Assembly: GCA_013398615.1 (NCBI GenBank)
Contig: VZSR01003798.1
Span: forward strand, 10,911,542 to 10,975,541
Direction: 5' to 3'
Source of the DNA: Brachypodius melanocephalos
Taxonomy: Eukaryota > Chordata > Aves > Passeriformes > Pycnonotidae
DNA length: 64,000 bases
Shown: in pieces, positions 52,401 to 63,193 of the stretch
Layout of the letters: each line of letters opens with the position of its first letter
Position numbering within the stretch: position 1 is the stretch's first letter
Program-made: the position numbers and the translations under genes
Notes under the pieces: generated by a model
Seen by the model: the letters and a program-made list of their open reading frames with translations, nothing else
What the model was told of the DNA's origin: nothing
Databases searched by the model: none

Positions 52401-55400
52401 CGCGGCACCGCACGCCACCGGCACCGCACACCACCGGCACCGCTGCCCAGCCAGAACCGGCGGCACCGGGACCACGCCGCGGCCGAACCGCCGGCACGCG
52501 TGGGACGGCGGCGGTGCCGAGAGCGCCCTGCCCGAACGCCGTCCCGGGGCCCTCTCGGAGGGGATGTCCAGGGAGGGCGGGAGCCGCTCCCCCGCTCCGA
52601 GGCACCAAACCCTCCGAGCTGGAGCAGCTGCCGTGGGTCTGTGCGCCGGCACCACGCATGGAATGTTCCCGCACAGCACCGCTCCGAAGAGTCTGTGAGG
52701 TGATGAATATTTACATCTGCAGTGGAAAAAGCCGCCAGCCCGTCCTCCTGCCAGCCAACACCAGCTAACTTCCCACTGCTGTTTTTCCACAGCTCAGCCC
52801 ACTCGGGAGTGGCTCGGCTGCCTCATTCCTCTGACCCTCCTGGAGCACACAGCGGGGAGGAGGATCTCGCACCAGCTCTCCCTGCACTACTGTAGTTCTT
52901 ACTTCAGTATTTGTAATGGGCACTTCTGAGGACTAATTTATGAGGTTGTTTCAAGAGAGTAGTCTCAAAACGGCATGTACTATTCTAGATGTAGTCTAAA
53001 CAACGTACTGGCTACGTTAAACAATTTCATCCAGTTCTGACGTATTTACAAGTATTAAAGTCAGATGACAGTCATCATATTAACATAATCAGTGCAAAAA
53101 ACTTATCTCACTCTCAGCCTAACCACATCACAAAGCAAGACTAAAACACTTGTTCTGTAATTAGATACCACGAAACTATGAAAAGTCCGGATCAAACTAG
53201 GCTACACAACCACATTTAAAATCCAGTACCACTCACTAACCCATTCAAGAGCATGGAAAACATGCCACTTCACAAAATTACTTTTCCCCACTCACATTTT
53301 ATATACCAGTATGAGTTAGCTGTGGTTGCAAGAAAACACAGTCTATACAAGATTTTTAAGCAGACATTTTATCCGAGGAAGGTCAGATACCTTCTAGTAG
53401 TTGGCCCATTTAAAGATCCCACATACAGATAGTGCCTTACAGAGAGTTAGATGCAAAACATACCATTTCATTAGTCACTGACATTCAAGCTTCCTGTATA
53501 TTTTACCTGTTTGCTTTCCAAGTATTTTTCCTTCATGGAACATTTACTTCTAGAAAAACACCATCGTTTACACAGATGTCTGAAAAAGCAATTTCAGGTT
53601 TTCTTAATCAAGCAACTACCTAGCACTCTAGCAGTTTTACATTGAACTCTGCCTTCAGACATTTCCAGTATTATCAACTATTGCTCCTGTTTCACCTGCA
53701 TGAACTAGCTATTTGGTTTTGTTCCTCCACTTTTTGCCAGCAGACTCCTCAGAGGGGTCCTCCACACCTTGCTCGAGTTAGCACGGTGTAGGCAGCTACA
53801 CTGTGAGTACTGCTGCTAGTCCAACCACTACCCAGGCCTATCTCCTCCAATTCCAGCTCTCCAGATACTTTGTTTCTCATGATTTCCCCACGGTAAACAA
53901 AATTCCTCCGGCGAGTCAAATAGCATGTGCTTCAAAAGGAAGAGGATGTTTCCCCCTCAAATTGAAAAGTACGGCTTCACTTTGTTTTACTGAAAGGCAA
54001 CTGAAGGGGCAAAACTTGCATAGAAAATATACTTGAAGCTCAACTTTAAAGACATTTACAGAGCAAAAAGGGTTTACCTTTGAGCAGCATGAGTGTTGAT
54101 ACCAATCCCTTTGACTAAACTTCATTCCCAGTCCATGCTGATCTTCAATTTCTCCCTGTTCAGTTCCTATTGATAGGAAATGCCTCTTTTATTCCACATC
54201 ACTGTGGAATATTTACAGTAATATTTACTCAAGTTCTTCCCTTCTTGATGCAACTATTTTCTTATCCCCTACCCTCAAATTCACCTATTTAATTAAAATT
54301 TTAAAAATAAAGAACAAGTAAATAGAAGTCTTGAAGATTCAGGAGTTTTAAAGATTCAGATCTAATGTGCAAAGGAAACGCACCAGTACTTGTAACTTTG
54401 CAGAAAACTGCACATTAAAAAAAAAAGCATCAGCCCAACATATCAAAACTTTACTCTCTGTTAACAGAACTTATGGCAAGTAGCCATCACAGACATTTAC
54501 TCAGATACTGCTCTTACACACCCTCTCTGGCCCCGAGTCTGCAAACAAAGCCTTCCACCAAACTTGCTGACCCGCCTGGAAGTGTGAGTTTGAGCCACGG
54601 TTTGTTTCACTTGTATCGCTGGGCTGGTGCCCTGGCAGGCAATCAAGGAGAACAATACCTGGCAGGGGAGAAGGGCTTCCCATTGCTCTGAAAAAAAAAA
54701 AAAAGCCTGCTGACCACAGCAACTCTTCCTGCACCTCTCCTTCTCCTTCCCTTGTCCCTCAAAAGAAACCAGCTGCCACTCTACCACCTCCCATTGTGGT
54801 GCTAACTGTACTGAGGATATGGGATAATACCTGCCATCTTCAATTCTACTGAAGCTCTCTCTTTTTGCCCTTCCTGGCCCCATTGTGCAAAACAACAAGA
54901 GGATACTTGCACAGTATCTTCCAGATACTTCCACCCTGAGAAGGAAGCTGGATTTGTTGCAGCACAGAGAAGTGTGAAATACGTCCTAGAAATCCTGAAG
55001 GCTCCTCAATGGGCAAAAGGAATCCCTGCGCACACAGCAAGCACCATTAAGAGGTTAAAAAAGCACAAGCAGTCACCTGCTCATAGACTCCCTAAAGTAG
55101 TTCACTATCCAAAATCGACTTACTTACCAACCTGGTTTCCCAGCGATGTTGATGGAAAAAAGATCAGTAACTTGTGTAATGTAAAGTAGATGACATTGCT
55201 CATGTGCAACAAGAGAGTCCTTATTTCAGATATATTCTCCCTTTTTATGCCTCAGAAGAAAATCCAACTTGTTTTTTTTTTCCTTAGAAAAAGCCAACAG
55301 GTTTGGGAAATGCATTGATCATTGCTAAAAGGCAAGCCTAACTGCCCCGTGGTTATTGGGTACTACGTACCTGGACAGAGAGAGATTACATGCCTGCCCA

Positions 55401-58400
55401 CCTAAAGAAAAGTGGTCAAACCAAAATGAATGTGTATGGGGGGGAAGAGGTCCCCTTGCTGCTCTTGAAGAAACAAAGTTGCTCAAAAGAATTCTCAGTG
55501 AGACTGTTTTGGTTGCCTTTATTCATTATAAGGACTCCTACAATCAGCACAGATATGAAAGTGTCATTAGCATTTCATGTATACAGAGTGCTTCTCTCCC
55601 CATGTGTTCATTCAGCAGCCTCATGCACAGCTCCCTCTCCAAATTATCCCCAAGAGCATCCTCATGCCACCCTATTAGATATTTGCATTTTGAGTCAATG
55701 TAATGTTGTGATACCATCCCAGACAGCAACTTGATCCAGCTTTGGCCCCAAAGCTAGCATGAAAAATCACTAGCCAAAGAACCAGTCAGGCCCATTCAAC
55801 ATAGAAGGAAATTAGTACAAGTGAGTTGGTTTTGACTTGGTCAGATTAACTCTGAATTGTTAAGAAAAGATGGAGAATTTTCATTATTTACTACTCATTT
55901 ATACTGTTTACAAGTAGCCCTTTTAAAAAAAAATCTCTTCCAATCTCAGTACAGGTCTGATTGCAGAGCAAGAATAACTCACATGGCTTCAGCCACGTGC
56001 TTGTAGCTGTCATGCCACCCTGCATGAGACCAGCAGAAAGAGGAATAGGTGATGAAAGCAAAGACTTCCAAAGTCCAGCTACCTACCCAGGTCCAAGAGG
56101 CACTCTTCTGTATTTGCATTCATCCTTAATTGCCTACTCATACATGGAGTTTCAGTACTGGCTAGTACAAAGGCAGCCATGCAACTGTACATGCACTTCT
56201 AAAACAATTTTAACTTAAAAACTGGCTTCTGTCTAAACATTAAATTTAAATGACCTGCAAAGACTGAAAAAATTACCACCTCCTTGAAAGACAATGATGT
56301 GAGACACTTTCAAATATCTAAAAAACATAGTTTATCAAGTATCACATTGGAATGGAGATAATAACTACCGCTATATTTACAGTTAAACTGCAAGACCTTA
56401 TAAACTAAAAGAATAGCTGGACTATTCTAACTAACTAATTTATGAGTTACTTTAAACTCATTGCTGAGAAGATAAAAGGTTATGGCTATTTATCCACCAG
56501 TAAATGGCTGCTATTACAAGTTTGTCAAAATAAGGAAAAAAAAAATCCATTTTATAAACAGTGAAGCAGACAGAGCAAGTTCTTTTAACAAATGTCATAT
56601 AGCTGGTTTGTTCTCGTCAGTTACTCTGTTTTCACAGAAGACTTCTAATTTTAATAAGCAGAATTTCATTTGGCAGCAAACTCTTGTGTCTCATGAGAAT
56701 CTGTATTTATAAATGTTAGCTTATTTTTAAAAACATTTAGAAGTTGGCAGACCTCAGATCCAATAATAGTGTCAACATTGCCCTTAACAACAAAGTCCAA
56801 CCTAATATGTTTCACTCCAGGGATCTGATCTGGCATGCCAAAGCTTCTCACTTCAGCAAGTAAAAAATACGGTCAGAAGGGTCAATTTATATATTCCAAG
56901 CCTATGGGCTTGGCATATCCACAATCCCCAAAATATCCACCTAAATATCACTCTAGCAGCATCTGTTTTAGCAACAGCTAAAGGCAGCAAGCATGGACAA
57001 CACCAAGCAAACCACAAAAAAATGGCAAAAGTTGTTACCTGGATGGTTCTCTCTGAGAAACAGGTATACCATGAAGAACTCTCACTGCTGAACAATGATA
57101 AAAGCACCCTTCCAACCCAAGAAATACTTTTACAACAGGAGGACTTGCCTTGCTGTCACTAGCTAGGTACAAATTGCAGAACAGGTAAGAAAACTGTAGC
57201 ATAAGCTGTCATTTCAAATTAAAACCTGAGATTTTTTCCATTCTATAAATCAATATACTTTAAATTTTTTGATGCCTAACATTTTTAAGAAGTTAAGCAC
57301 CTAAAAGCTAAGAATTCTTCCAAGTTAAATGTTTGAGGTAGAAATTTAATAAGAAGAGTTTATATTGCCATTTTTCAGGAGCAAGGACAGAGCTGTATTG
57401 AAAGCATCTAGACTCCACCTTCAATTAAAAAGGCTTCTGTTGCTGTTCACTCATATCCTGCATCTATATATTGCCTGTTATCAGGACAAATCTGCTCTCC
57501 CCAAAGATCAGAGCTCGATGGCTTCACACCTCACAAACGGCATCTGAGTGCACCACTTGTCAGTTTGGTTGGGTTGGTGGGGATTTTTACCTTGAACAGT
57601 TTTAAGTTCTCTCTCTTTTAGAGAATAAGCTGGTTTTATTGGAAAGCAATCCAGGCAGGAGGAGCAGGCTCCCCAGGCACACGCAGCTCTCCACACGTGC
57701 CCAGCAGAGCCTGTTCACCTGCAGGGCTTCCTGGGGCAGGCACAGCGTCACCCCCAGCTCATTGGCACCCAACCTGCACTTACCTGTGGCAACTCAGCCC
57801 CAAGCATTGCCCAAACGCCTTTGGAGTGACAACTCCACTGAGCAGGAAGCAGCTCATTTCCAGTTTATTACTTTGTTGACTGGCTACATCATTCCGCCAT
57901 GGAAAAGTTTAAGTGCTTTGTGACATTTCACTGAGAAGATCCTACAAAATTAAAGTGCCTGTATCACAGTTCAATATAGGACACTAAAACAACACATCCT
58001 TTTTCAATGTGTATTTTCACTTCCTAATTTGCATACTCTGTAGCACATCATCTGCACTAAAAAGTTTTCCATAACACCTTCCCCAGTTAATATAGGGCAT
58101 ATTTTATGCTTATAAAAACAAGGGCCTTACCCACATCTCCTAAATTAACAACCAACTCCTCAACTGAACACACTGGTTCAGCTCACTTCCCCCAGTTCCA
58201 TTCCTCCTCATCTTTCCTCCTAAGAATCTAAATTCCATCAACTGTTCATTAATCTCTCCTCCAGCTTTCCCCACAGATACATCCCGAAATGCCTCAGCTA
58301 TGTTTCCCACAGGAGGTAGTAAACAGACTTTTGCTGAACCAAGAGCTACCTCTTTCCATGCCAACCCACCAAGTAATGTGGCAGGAGTCCCTTAACCCAG

Positions 58401-61400
58401 TTACTACAAACAGACCCAGAGGCACATATCCGAGTTTGACTTGCAAAGGAGGAAGGAGAAGACAAGAAGCAATCTTCAGACTGCTTATTCCTCTCTTGTA
58501 GACAGAAAGTAATTTCTGTAAATTAGGATAATCTCAAGAAGGGAATTAATGCTTCAGAAAGTAAGAGAAGACTGCTTTTTGTTTAATTTGTCAGTGAAAA
58601 CAAAGTAGTCTCTACACAGCAAACACACATAGAGGAATAAACAAAGCAAGGCAATAAAAAAGTAAGAAAAGACTAGAATAAGGTGATAAAAACCAGCCAG
58701 CATGCATTTAGAGACAAACAAGCCTGTTCTCCTCCTTTAACTGATCATTCATGCAATGAGGGGGAGGGAGAGGGAAGGAGCTATAACTCCCAGCTATTTA
58801 GACTATAGTAGAACTTTTGATGTCTTGTAACATTTCCACAATATAATATGACTATACTGTAGATTCATCTAAACCACAAGATTTTTTCCAGTTGTGCACC
58901 AAGTGTACTCCAAGAGTACATAACAAGCCTTCTGAGTTTGGCAGCAAGCTATCACCCTGACATTATGCAATGTTTTCATTAATGCTGATGGTGAAACAGC
59001 GTGTTTATACAGTTTATGAACAAAGCTGAGCTGGAAAACTTTGCAAGCACTTTGCTACAAAGTCTTATTCGGTCTTCCAAACTCAATAAACTGCCGAAGC
59101 GACCAGAAGTCATTAGAACGAAGTTCAATAGAAGCAAGAGCAAAGCTCTGTACTTGAGAAAGGAAACAGCGGTCCAAACATGCAGCACGAAGCAGCTGAC
59201 TAGGCAGCTGTACTGCAGAAACCAAATCGTGATGATATCATGGATCAAAGCCAGGTAACCTGATATGTTATTACTGCAGAAAGGGAAAAAAAAACCAACA
59301 AAACCCCAACCAAAACTAACCCCAAACTCCAACATCACTCCAAAAACATTGTTTGTAAGACAGAGAGATAAATAATTCTTCTCCATGGCACCAGTGGAGC
59401 CTCAGCTGAAGAAATATGACCACTGTATTTTAAGATGCTTCAACACTTTAAAAACGGCAGCACAGGGAAGGTAAAGCTGAGCAGCAGCCATCAGTATTTG
59501 AGTTACTGCATTCCCTAGATCCAGTACAGACAGTTCTGGGAATGTGTTCAGAGCAACCAGTCCTTCCACACTCAAACCCCACCTGATGGCTACATCCTGA
59601 CTGATGCTCCTGAGATACATCCTAGGAATGCCCCGTGCCTTTGCACAGCAGAGGTGTAAGTTCACATTTTTCCTGCACTTTCAAAGCTTTCTTCCTGCTC
59701 TCCCTCACCCACAAAACTGCTCTGCAGAGCTCCATATTCCCTCCCCTCCATACTGCTCTCACGTATTAGCTATCTCTATCTGCAATTTTCCAACTTTCCC
59801 TCCTACAGAGGGAGGTAAGTACCTTAGGGCCAAATTCCCACGTTTTCTTCATTTCTGTCCATCCCTCTCACCTCCTTAAATTTAAACATTCTGTAACACT
59901 TTCCATTGATAAAAATAGTTGCACAATTAGATCTGCTCTTTCTTCTCCTGCATCATCCAGCCTTACTGAGGGTAACAAAAACCTTACTGGTAGTTCAGCA
60001 AAGGATAAACCATACCTCTCCCAGTGTGCCTGGGCATCACAATCTTCAGTGCAGCGCAGAGTTAAATTCTAACAAGAACTGCATCCCCCCGCTCCAAATT
60101 GATTCTGATACAATCATTTGTAAGAACAACAACAACAAAAAAGCCAACAGACATTGCAAGCCTGTTTAAAGTCTGCTTCTTTATGCTTTACTTGGGGTGT
60201 GAACTTAGAGCCTCCTCAGAATTTTGAGGCTCTGTGGAGAAGCGAAGCCTGTGGCAAGCTGAGTGGTCTGCTTGTCCTCTGCCCTTAGCTATTAATTTGC
60301 GGCGACTGGAAGCAGGTGACTGCACACTTGACTGCTTGTGTCCTGTGCTACAGCTGCTATGCAGAAAGCAGCACATGTAAACATTTGCATGATTCGTGCC
60401 TCCTAAGAGCCTCTGTGGGCTGCATGTGGCATTTAGGCAGCACTTTCACAACCCCCTTTGTGCATGGTATTGCTCTATTAGCACACAGCTAAGCTGGAAG
60501 GACCCACTGAAATGGCTGGAGATACCCTCCCACATTCGGCAAGAAGATTCACGATTTATTTCAAGACTTTTGGTAACTATGTTAGAAGAATTTCAAGACA
60601 TAACTTCTGAACGATTTTGCCCAGTTTGTGGTAAACACTTTATAGTATATTAGAATCTCTATTATCTCCCAGCTTATGGAAAAAAAAAAAACAAACCCAA
60701 AACAATAACAACAAAAAAAAACAAAACAAAAAAAACCAAAAACCACAAAAAATACCCCAGCAACCTTGCTTTCTGTACATATTTGGTTCCCTCTACACCA
60801 TAATGGTTAAAAAAGGCATTTGATAACTTGTCATACACCAACTGAAAATGTTTCCCATGTTCTAACTCTTTCTGCCTAAAAATTAAAGAAAGGAATACAC
60901 AAACGTCATGTAGATGTTGAACTGCTAGATCAAAACATTTTAAAGCTGCACATATTGACTTGGGTTTTACCTGGTTATTTTGAAATACAATTTCACCCTG
61001 ACAGTAAACAGTTTTCAAACTTCAATGTCTGGTATTAAAATCTAAAGATTCTAAAAACAACCAGCCTTGCTGCAGTAGATGGTGTGAAGGTTTAAGCAGT
61101 TAAGAAACAAGGAGGAAAGCAATGAGAAAGGCCCATTTCAAAACCATAGCACTTAAACCCCATTAATTTATGATTGCTTCTGTACTATCTGTGCTATCAT
61201 CACACCATATAATCCTTGCAGTACATACAGACAAGAAATCCACCTAAGAGAGGTCATTTAGGCAGTGTCGCTATTAGCAAACATGTCATTAACAAACCTA
61301 ATTAAGATGTGTATGTCATGTAAGTGTTAGCATTTAATAAACGAATATCTGAGCTATATAAAAGTGTTTCTCAAAACATCAAAGTGATTATAACAGAAAT

Positions 61401-62292
61401 AGAACATCTTCTTAAACTGAAAGCAACCGGATAATCAATAGAACCATCAAAACTTTAGGAAACATGGATTATTGTTTTTAATTAACATTCGGAATACTAC
61501 GATGAGCACTCATAAGATTTTCTTCAAAAAATATCTTGCTTTAACACGAATCAATAATCACTGCTCCTGTGGATCAAAATAGAAGTCATGACATATTTCC
61601 AACTCTAGGGGCACCAGCAGCTGTTGCTATACGGCAAAAGAGCTCAAGTGTTATAAACACATACGTAGACTGCCGTCTTGATTTTTCTGTAAAACCAGAG
61701 GTCAGTAATTGGATAAGATGAAACCAAATAATCGTGAAAAATTTGTGTTTCACCCTGCTTGTTACGAAATATTTCCATTATAATTGGGGGGGAAAAAGCA
61801 CTGTCGGTTTATAAAACAACACAGATGGAAGTTGTGGTTATTTTCAGGTTGTTTTTCAGCTATATTTGGACATTTCTGCACATCTGCTGGCTTTGTCTGT
61901 CGATGCCCGATTTGCCTTTGACCGACTCCCGCCTGGGCACTGCAGGACTGTGCTAAGGAGCCGGCAGTGTCTGACACACGAACTGCAGCATTCCCACAGC
62001 AAAAGCACTTCGCTACGGCGTCTGTCTCCCTTCCATCCAGCCAAGACAATGGAAAGCCGAAGGGCAGGCAGGACATGGGGCTGTAACCCCCCTTCGCGGG
62101 GCACCTTCCGCGTCCCACTCCCACTGGCATTTCCCGAGTTGAGCCCGAGTACCTGGATCCTTTCCCAGCCCCCAAAATGACAGGGGAGGGCATAAGGAAA
62201 TAGAGCGATAAGACCGGGCTACTTCTAATCCTACAGACAAAACAAACAAAAAGAAATGTACTGATAAGCCCTTTACCTCGTTCCGGCTTCAT
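19314..62292 (-). CDS. ATOSA: ATOSA (FAM214A), Atos homologue A, complete in 12 coding exons
   Basis: Minus-strand join: 62292-62277, 35209-35025, 34188-33986, 33550-33425, 33153-31302, 30670-30554, 29618-29545, 28749-28641, 27957-27799, 25986-25918, 25052-24853, 19467-19314. Together 3264 bases, 1087 residues plus TAG; the human protein is about 1076. Every junction is GT-AG and the reading frame is kept throughout. Layout: acidic N-terminus with LDEYFEY (residues 7-13); long disordered middle with two near-identical copies of a block beginning NPLI (358-387 and 472-501); Atos-like domain DUF4210 around 885-947; chromosome-segregation-type domain around 955-1060, with VPPSGTIQV and NPNKTVVKMFVVIYDLR. 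The Drosophila orthologue Atossa is a nuclear transcriptional regulator that boosts mitochondrial bioenergetics in macrophages during tissue invasion; the vertebrate role is inferred from this. The start ATG (62292) has A at -3 and lies downstream of a CpG-island promoter. An ATG at 35216-35214 is intronic and not the start. Confidence 0.96.
19468..24852 (-). other. ATOSA: ATOSA last intron (between exons 11 and 12)
   Basis: 5.4 kb, donor GTAAGC and acceptor CAG. It contains a 20-T run at 20015-20034 and no recognised repeat family or extra exon. Confidence 0.85.
20015..20034. repeat. Poly(T) tract, 20 bases
   Basis: Uninterrupted homopolymer in the last ATOSA intron; no sign of a retrocopy beside it. 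Confidence 0.85.
24853..25052 (-). CDS. ATOSA: ATOSA coding exon 11 (residues 971-1037)
   Basis: The acceptor reads ttctcag|ACCTTA and the donor CTGAG|gtaagc. It encodes TLFNPNKTVVKMFVVIYDLR, then FLRQRTFSVPV and RLLRYLIHL: the core of the C-terminal domain. Confidence 0.96.
25053..25917 (-). other. ATOSA: ATOSA intron between exons 10 and 11
   Basis: 865-base intron. An 18-A run lies about 50 bases from the exon 11 acceptor on the intron side. No extra exon seen. Confidence 0.85.
25101..25118. repeat. Poly(A) tract, 18 bases, with A-rich tail
   Basis: A18 followed by caaacaaaaaaaacaccc. On the ATOSA strand this is a T-run just upstream of the exon 11 acceptor, so it may extend the polypyrimidine tract. 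Confidence 0.8.
25918..25986 (-). CDS. ATOSA: ATOSA coding exon 10 (residues 948-970)
   Basis: A 69-base exon, acceptor tttgtag|GGTGTAA and donor AAGTG|gtacgt. It encodes GVITLESLGKRGYRVPPSGT then IQV, the start of the chromosome-segregation-type domain. It was found by searching for the family sequence between exons 9 and 11. Confidence 0.95.
25987..27798 (-). other. ATOSA: ATOSA intron between exons 9 and 10
   Basis: 1.8 kb, donor GTAAGT and acceptor TAG. No recognised repeat or exon. A slightly GC-richer patch at about 26460-26560 contains no motif I can name. Confidence 0.8.
27799..27957 (-). CDS. ATOSA: ATOSA coding exon 9 (residues 895-947, Atos-like domain)
   Basis: The acceptor reads tttcag|GAATCTG and the donor ATG|gtaagt; phase 0. 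It encodes GFTAEVGASGVFCPTHMTLP and SFYSVSDDNAPSPYM, the core of the DUF4210 region. Confidence 0.96.
28641..28749 (-). CDS. ATOSA: ATOSA coding exon 8 (residues 858-894)
   Basis: The acceptor reads taatag|CCCACAAC and the donor TTTGAG|gtattg. It encodes KPFLSSSAPPVTSLSLLGNF, which leads into the Atos-like domain. Confidence 0.95.
29479..29494. repeat. (AT)n dinucleotide microsatellite
   Basis: About eight AT units in the intron between ATOSA exons 7 and 8. Simple, low-complexity and probably variable. Confidence 0.8.
29545..29618 (-). CDS. ATOSA: ATOSA coding exon 7 (residues 834-858)
   Basis: The acceptor reads gttgag|GTTCCTC and the donor AGAAG|gtatgt. It encodes VPQRKTQSGCFDLDSSLL and then KCLSAR, where mammals as I recall have a different short tail. 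Confidence 0.93.
30554..30670 (-). CDS. ATOSA: ATOSA coding exon 6 (residues 795-833)
   Basis: The acceptor reads tggcag|AAAGCA and the donor CCT|gtaagt; phase 0 at both ends, 39 codons. It encodes WRKHNFRSLDGTSTKAFHPR and ends LPLLSSP. Confidence 0.95.
31004..31230 (-). mobile_element. CR1 LINE fragment in ATOSA intron 5, sense on minus strand
   Basis: Plus-strand text is the reverse complement of a CR1 3' end: 'cacacagaatcattt', 'aactaggccatggcactaag', 'gaacacctccaggg', 'tggtgactccaccacctg', 'cattccattctcatg', then 'tccatgaagaaatccttcctg'. It is diverged and 5'-truncated. It occupies over a third of the 631-base intron and lies in the same orientation as ATOSA, about 70 bases past the exon 5 donor. 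Confidence 0.88.
31302..33153 (-). CDS. ATOSA: ATOSA coding exon 5 (large exon, residues 177-794)
   Basis: A single 1852-base exon encoding more than half of the protein: acceptor tttcag|GGTGAGC, donor CAG|gtaaat. It begins SAADVDLQW and holds the long low-complexity middle part, two copies of the NPLI...HCDPATS block and a five-serine run. The reading frame is open end to end. Because it is so long, it is the only exon that stands out as an ORF. Confidence 0.97.
31823..31840. repeat. ATOSA: Trinucleotide run encoding five serines in ATOSA
   Basis: A (GAT)n run on the plus strand, read as (TCA)5 in the ATOSA frame, within exon 5 (HTSSSSSC). A short in-frame repeat that may vary in length without breaking the protein. 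Confidence 0.75.
32181..32270 (-). repeat. ATOSA: ATOSA internal repeat, copy 2 (residues 472-501)
   Basis: Same block as copy 1 with aspartate in place of glycine at position 5. Nineteen of 90 bases differ from copy 1, 17 of them silent, and they are unevenly spread (see findings). Confidence 0.95.
32523..32612 (-). repeat. ATOSA: ATOSA internal repeat, copy 1 (residues 358-387)
   Basis: Thirty residues starting NPLIGSLLQERQ and ending HCDPATS, matching copy 2 in 29 of 30 positions. The flanks (GET before, AGRP and FRST after) are also shared, so the duplicated unit is about 114 residues long. Confidence 0.95.
33425..33550 (-). CDS. ATOSA: ATOSA coding exon 4 (residues 135-177)
   Basis: The acceptor reads ccttag|GAGTGGAG and the donor TACAG|gtacgt. 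It encodes SGDRFIEEKTLLLAVRSFVF and ends RNILY. Confidence 0.95.
33986..34188 (-). CDS. ATOSA: ATOSA coding exon 3 (residues 68-135)
   Basis: The acceptor reads ccctcag|TGTCGTCAG and the donor CGACA|gtaagt. It encodes CRQARRTRSEV through LLLERWILEPVPR. The final CA joins G of exon 4 to make glutamine. Confidence 0.95.
35025..35209 (-). CDS. ATOSA: ATOSA coding exon 2 (residues 6-67)
   Basis: The acceptor reads gacag|ATACTTTGG and the donor CAG|gtatgg. It encodes TLDEYFEYEAEEFLVSLALL and ends KLAQ. This acidic, hydrophobic-patterned N-terminus is highly conserved in the family. Confidence 0.95.
45383..45398. repeat. Poly(A) tract, 16 bases
   Basis: Homopolymer after 'cagggggg' within ATOSA intron 1; no retrocopy seen beside it. 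Confidence 0.75.
51485..51513. repeat. Poly(A) tract with short (GA)n tail
   Basis: A18 followed by gagagagaaac in ATOSA intron 1, about 500 bases left of the intronic CpG island. Confidence 0.75.
52030..52680. promoter_or_regulatory. Intronic CpG island in ATOSA intron 1, possible second promoter
   Basis: About 650 bases of strongly GC- and CpG-rich sequence inside the first ATOSA intron, flanked on both sides by AT-rich DNA. An inverted CCAAT box lies at 52300-52304, oriented for a minus-strand start near 52.2 kb. A donor-like GTGAGT on the minus strand lies at 51833-51828, and a strong CAG|GTGAGC donor on the plus strand at 52384/52385. Either an alternative ATOSA promoter or a divergent non-coding transcript would fit. 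Long open frames here are GC artefacts. Confidence 0.6.
52300..52304 (-). promoter_or_regulatory. CCAAT box within the intronic CpG island
   Basis: Plus strand reads cgattggcc, so CCAAT is on the minus strand. NF-Y sites of this kind usually lie 60-100 bases upstream of a start site, which would place a minus-strand start near 52.20-52.24 kb. Confidence 0.35.
52690..62276 (-). other. ATOSA: ATOSA intron 1, 5' part
   Basis: About 9.6 kb of AT-rich intron between the intronic CpG island and the start exon. No recognised exon or mobile element. An A-rich low-complexity stretch lies at 60680-60754. Confidence 0.6.
60680..60754. repeat. A-rich low-complexity stretch
   Basis: About 75 bases of A runs broken by single or paired C (AAAAC-type pattern). 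It may be the decayed tail of a retro-insertion, but no body is recognisable on either side. Confidence 0.7.
62277..62292 (-). CDS. ATOSA: ATOSA coding exon 1 (start exon, residues 1-5 plus one base)
   Basis: Only 16 coding bases: ATG AAG CCG GAA CGA G, then donor GTAAAG. It encodes MKPER; the last G joins AT of the next exon to make aspartate 6, matching the family start MKPxRDTLDEYF. It was found by searching for that N-terminus, since the exon is too short to stand out as an ORF. Confidence 0.92.
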
Positions 62293-62553
62293 CTTCCCCG
62301 CTGCCTCAGCGAGGTCTGACAGGGCCGAGGTGCTGCGCCGTGTGCCCGCGGAGCCGGGCTGTCGCTGCCCGGGCCGGCGGTGTCAGTCGCGCCCCGGGAG
62401 CGGGCACGGCCGGCGGGAGGCGGCCCCGCCGCTACAGCAGCTGGGCCCGCGGGCGGGCGGGCTGGCGGCGGCCGGCCGGGGGAGGCTGCGCGCCGGCGGC
62501 CTCTGCCCGCGCCCGGCCAGGGTGTCCTTCCGTGACACGGCGCAGCGCAGGGC

Positions 62554-62561
62554 TATTTATA
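62554..62561 (-). promoter_or_regulatory. ATOSA: TATA-box motif TATAAATA for ATOSA
   Basis: Perfect TATAAATA on the minus strand inside otherwise GC-rich DNA, about 260 bases upstream of the ATOSA ATG. It would direct a start near 62530. The AT-rich word stands out sharply from its surroundings. Confidence 0.45.
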
Positions 62562-63193
62562 ACCTGCCGGGGAAAAAAATCCCACAACAACAGACCTCGG
62601 CTCACCCCCGGCCGCGCCGGCTCTGAGTCACCGCGGCCCCGGGCGACGGCAGCCCCTGCCGGAGTCCCCTCCCTCCTGCCCGCCTTGCCTGCCCCGAGGA
62701 AGGCAGCGAGCGGCCCCCCGCCCGCCCCGTCGGGGCCGCGGCCCCCGCCCCGTCACGGGCCGGCGGCTGGCGGCGGGGGGCAGCGCCGCACCTTCATGCC
62801 CGGCCCCGCCGCTGCCGCCCAGGCTGCCGGGCCGTGCCCCCGCGATGCGCCCCGGTCACACAGGCCGCCCCGCCCGCCGAGCGCCGCTCTCCATGGCTCT
62901 GCCTCCAGCCCTGCCTCCTCCTCCTCCTCCTCTTCGCCGCTGACTATCTCCCCTCCTCTCCGCCGGGCGCTCCCCGCCTCCCGCCGAGCGGGGCACACAC
63001 ATCACAGCCCGGCGGCGGGCAGAGATGGACAGGGCAGGGCAAAGCAGAGCAGGGCAGAGCAGAGCGAGCCAGGGCACCGCAGCTGGGTCGGAGGTACCCG
63101 CCACGCTCGGCCGCCAACGGGGGGAACGCGGCCCCCGCCCGGCAGGAGCACGGGCCGCGCTCAGCCCGCCCCCGGGCCGGCCCACAGCCGCCC

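Noticed and set aside
51856..52790. Overlapping 104-272-codon frames in the intronic CpG island
   Set aside because: Low-complexity Ala/Gly/Pro/Arg translations in competing frames with no family resemblance; explained by base composition.
59001..59258. Plus-strand 85-codon basic frame followed by a weak donor-like gtaacc
   Set aside because: No acceptor upstream, no known homologue, and the donor is a poor match.
60396..60653. Plus-strand frame ending with a CPVCGKHF zinc-finger-like word
   Set aside because: A single CxxC with no paired ligands, no family match and no splice support; likely chance.
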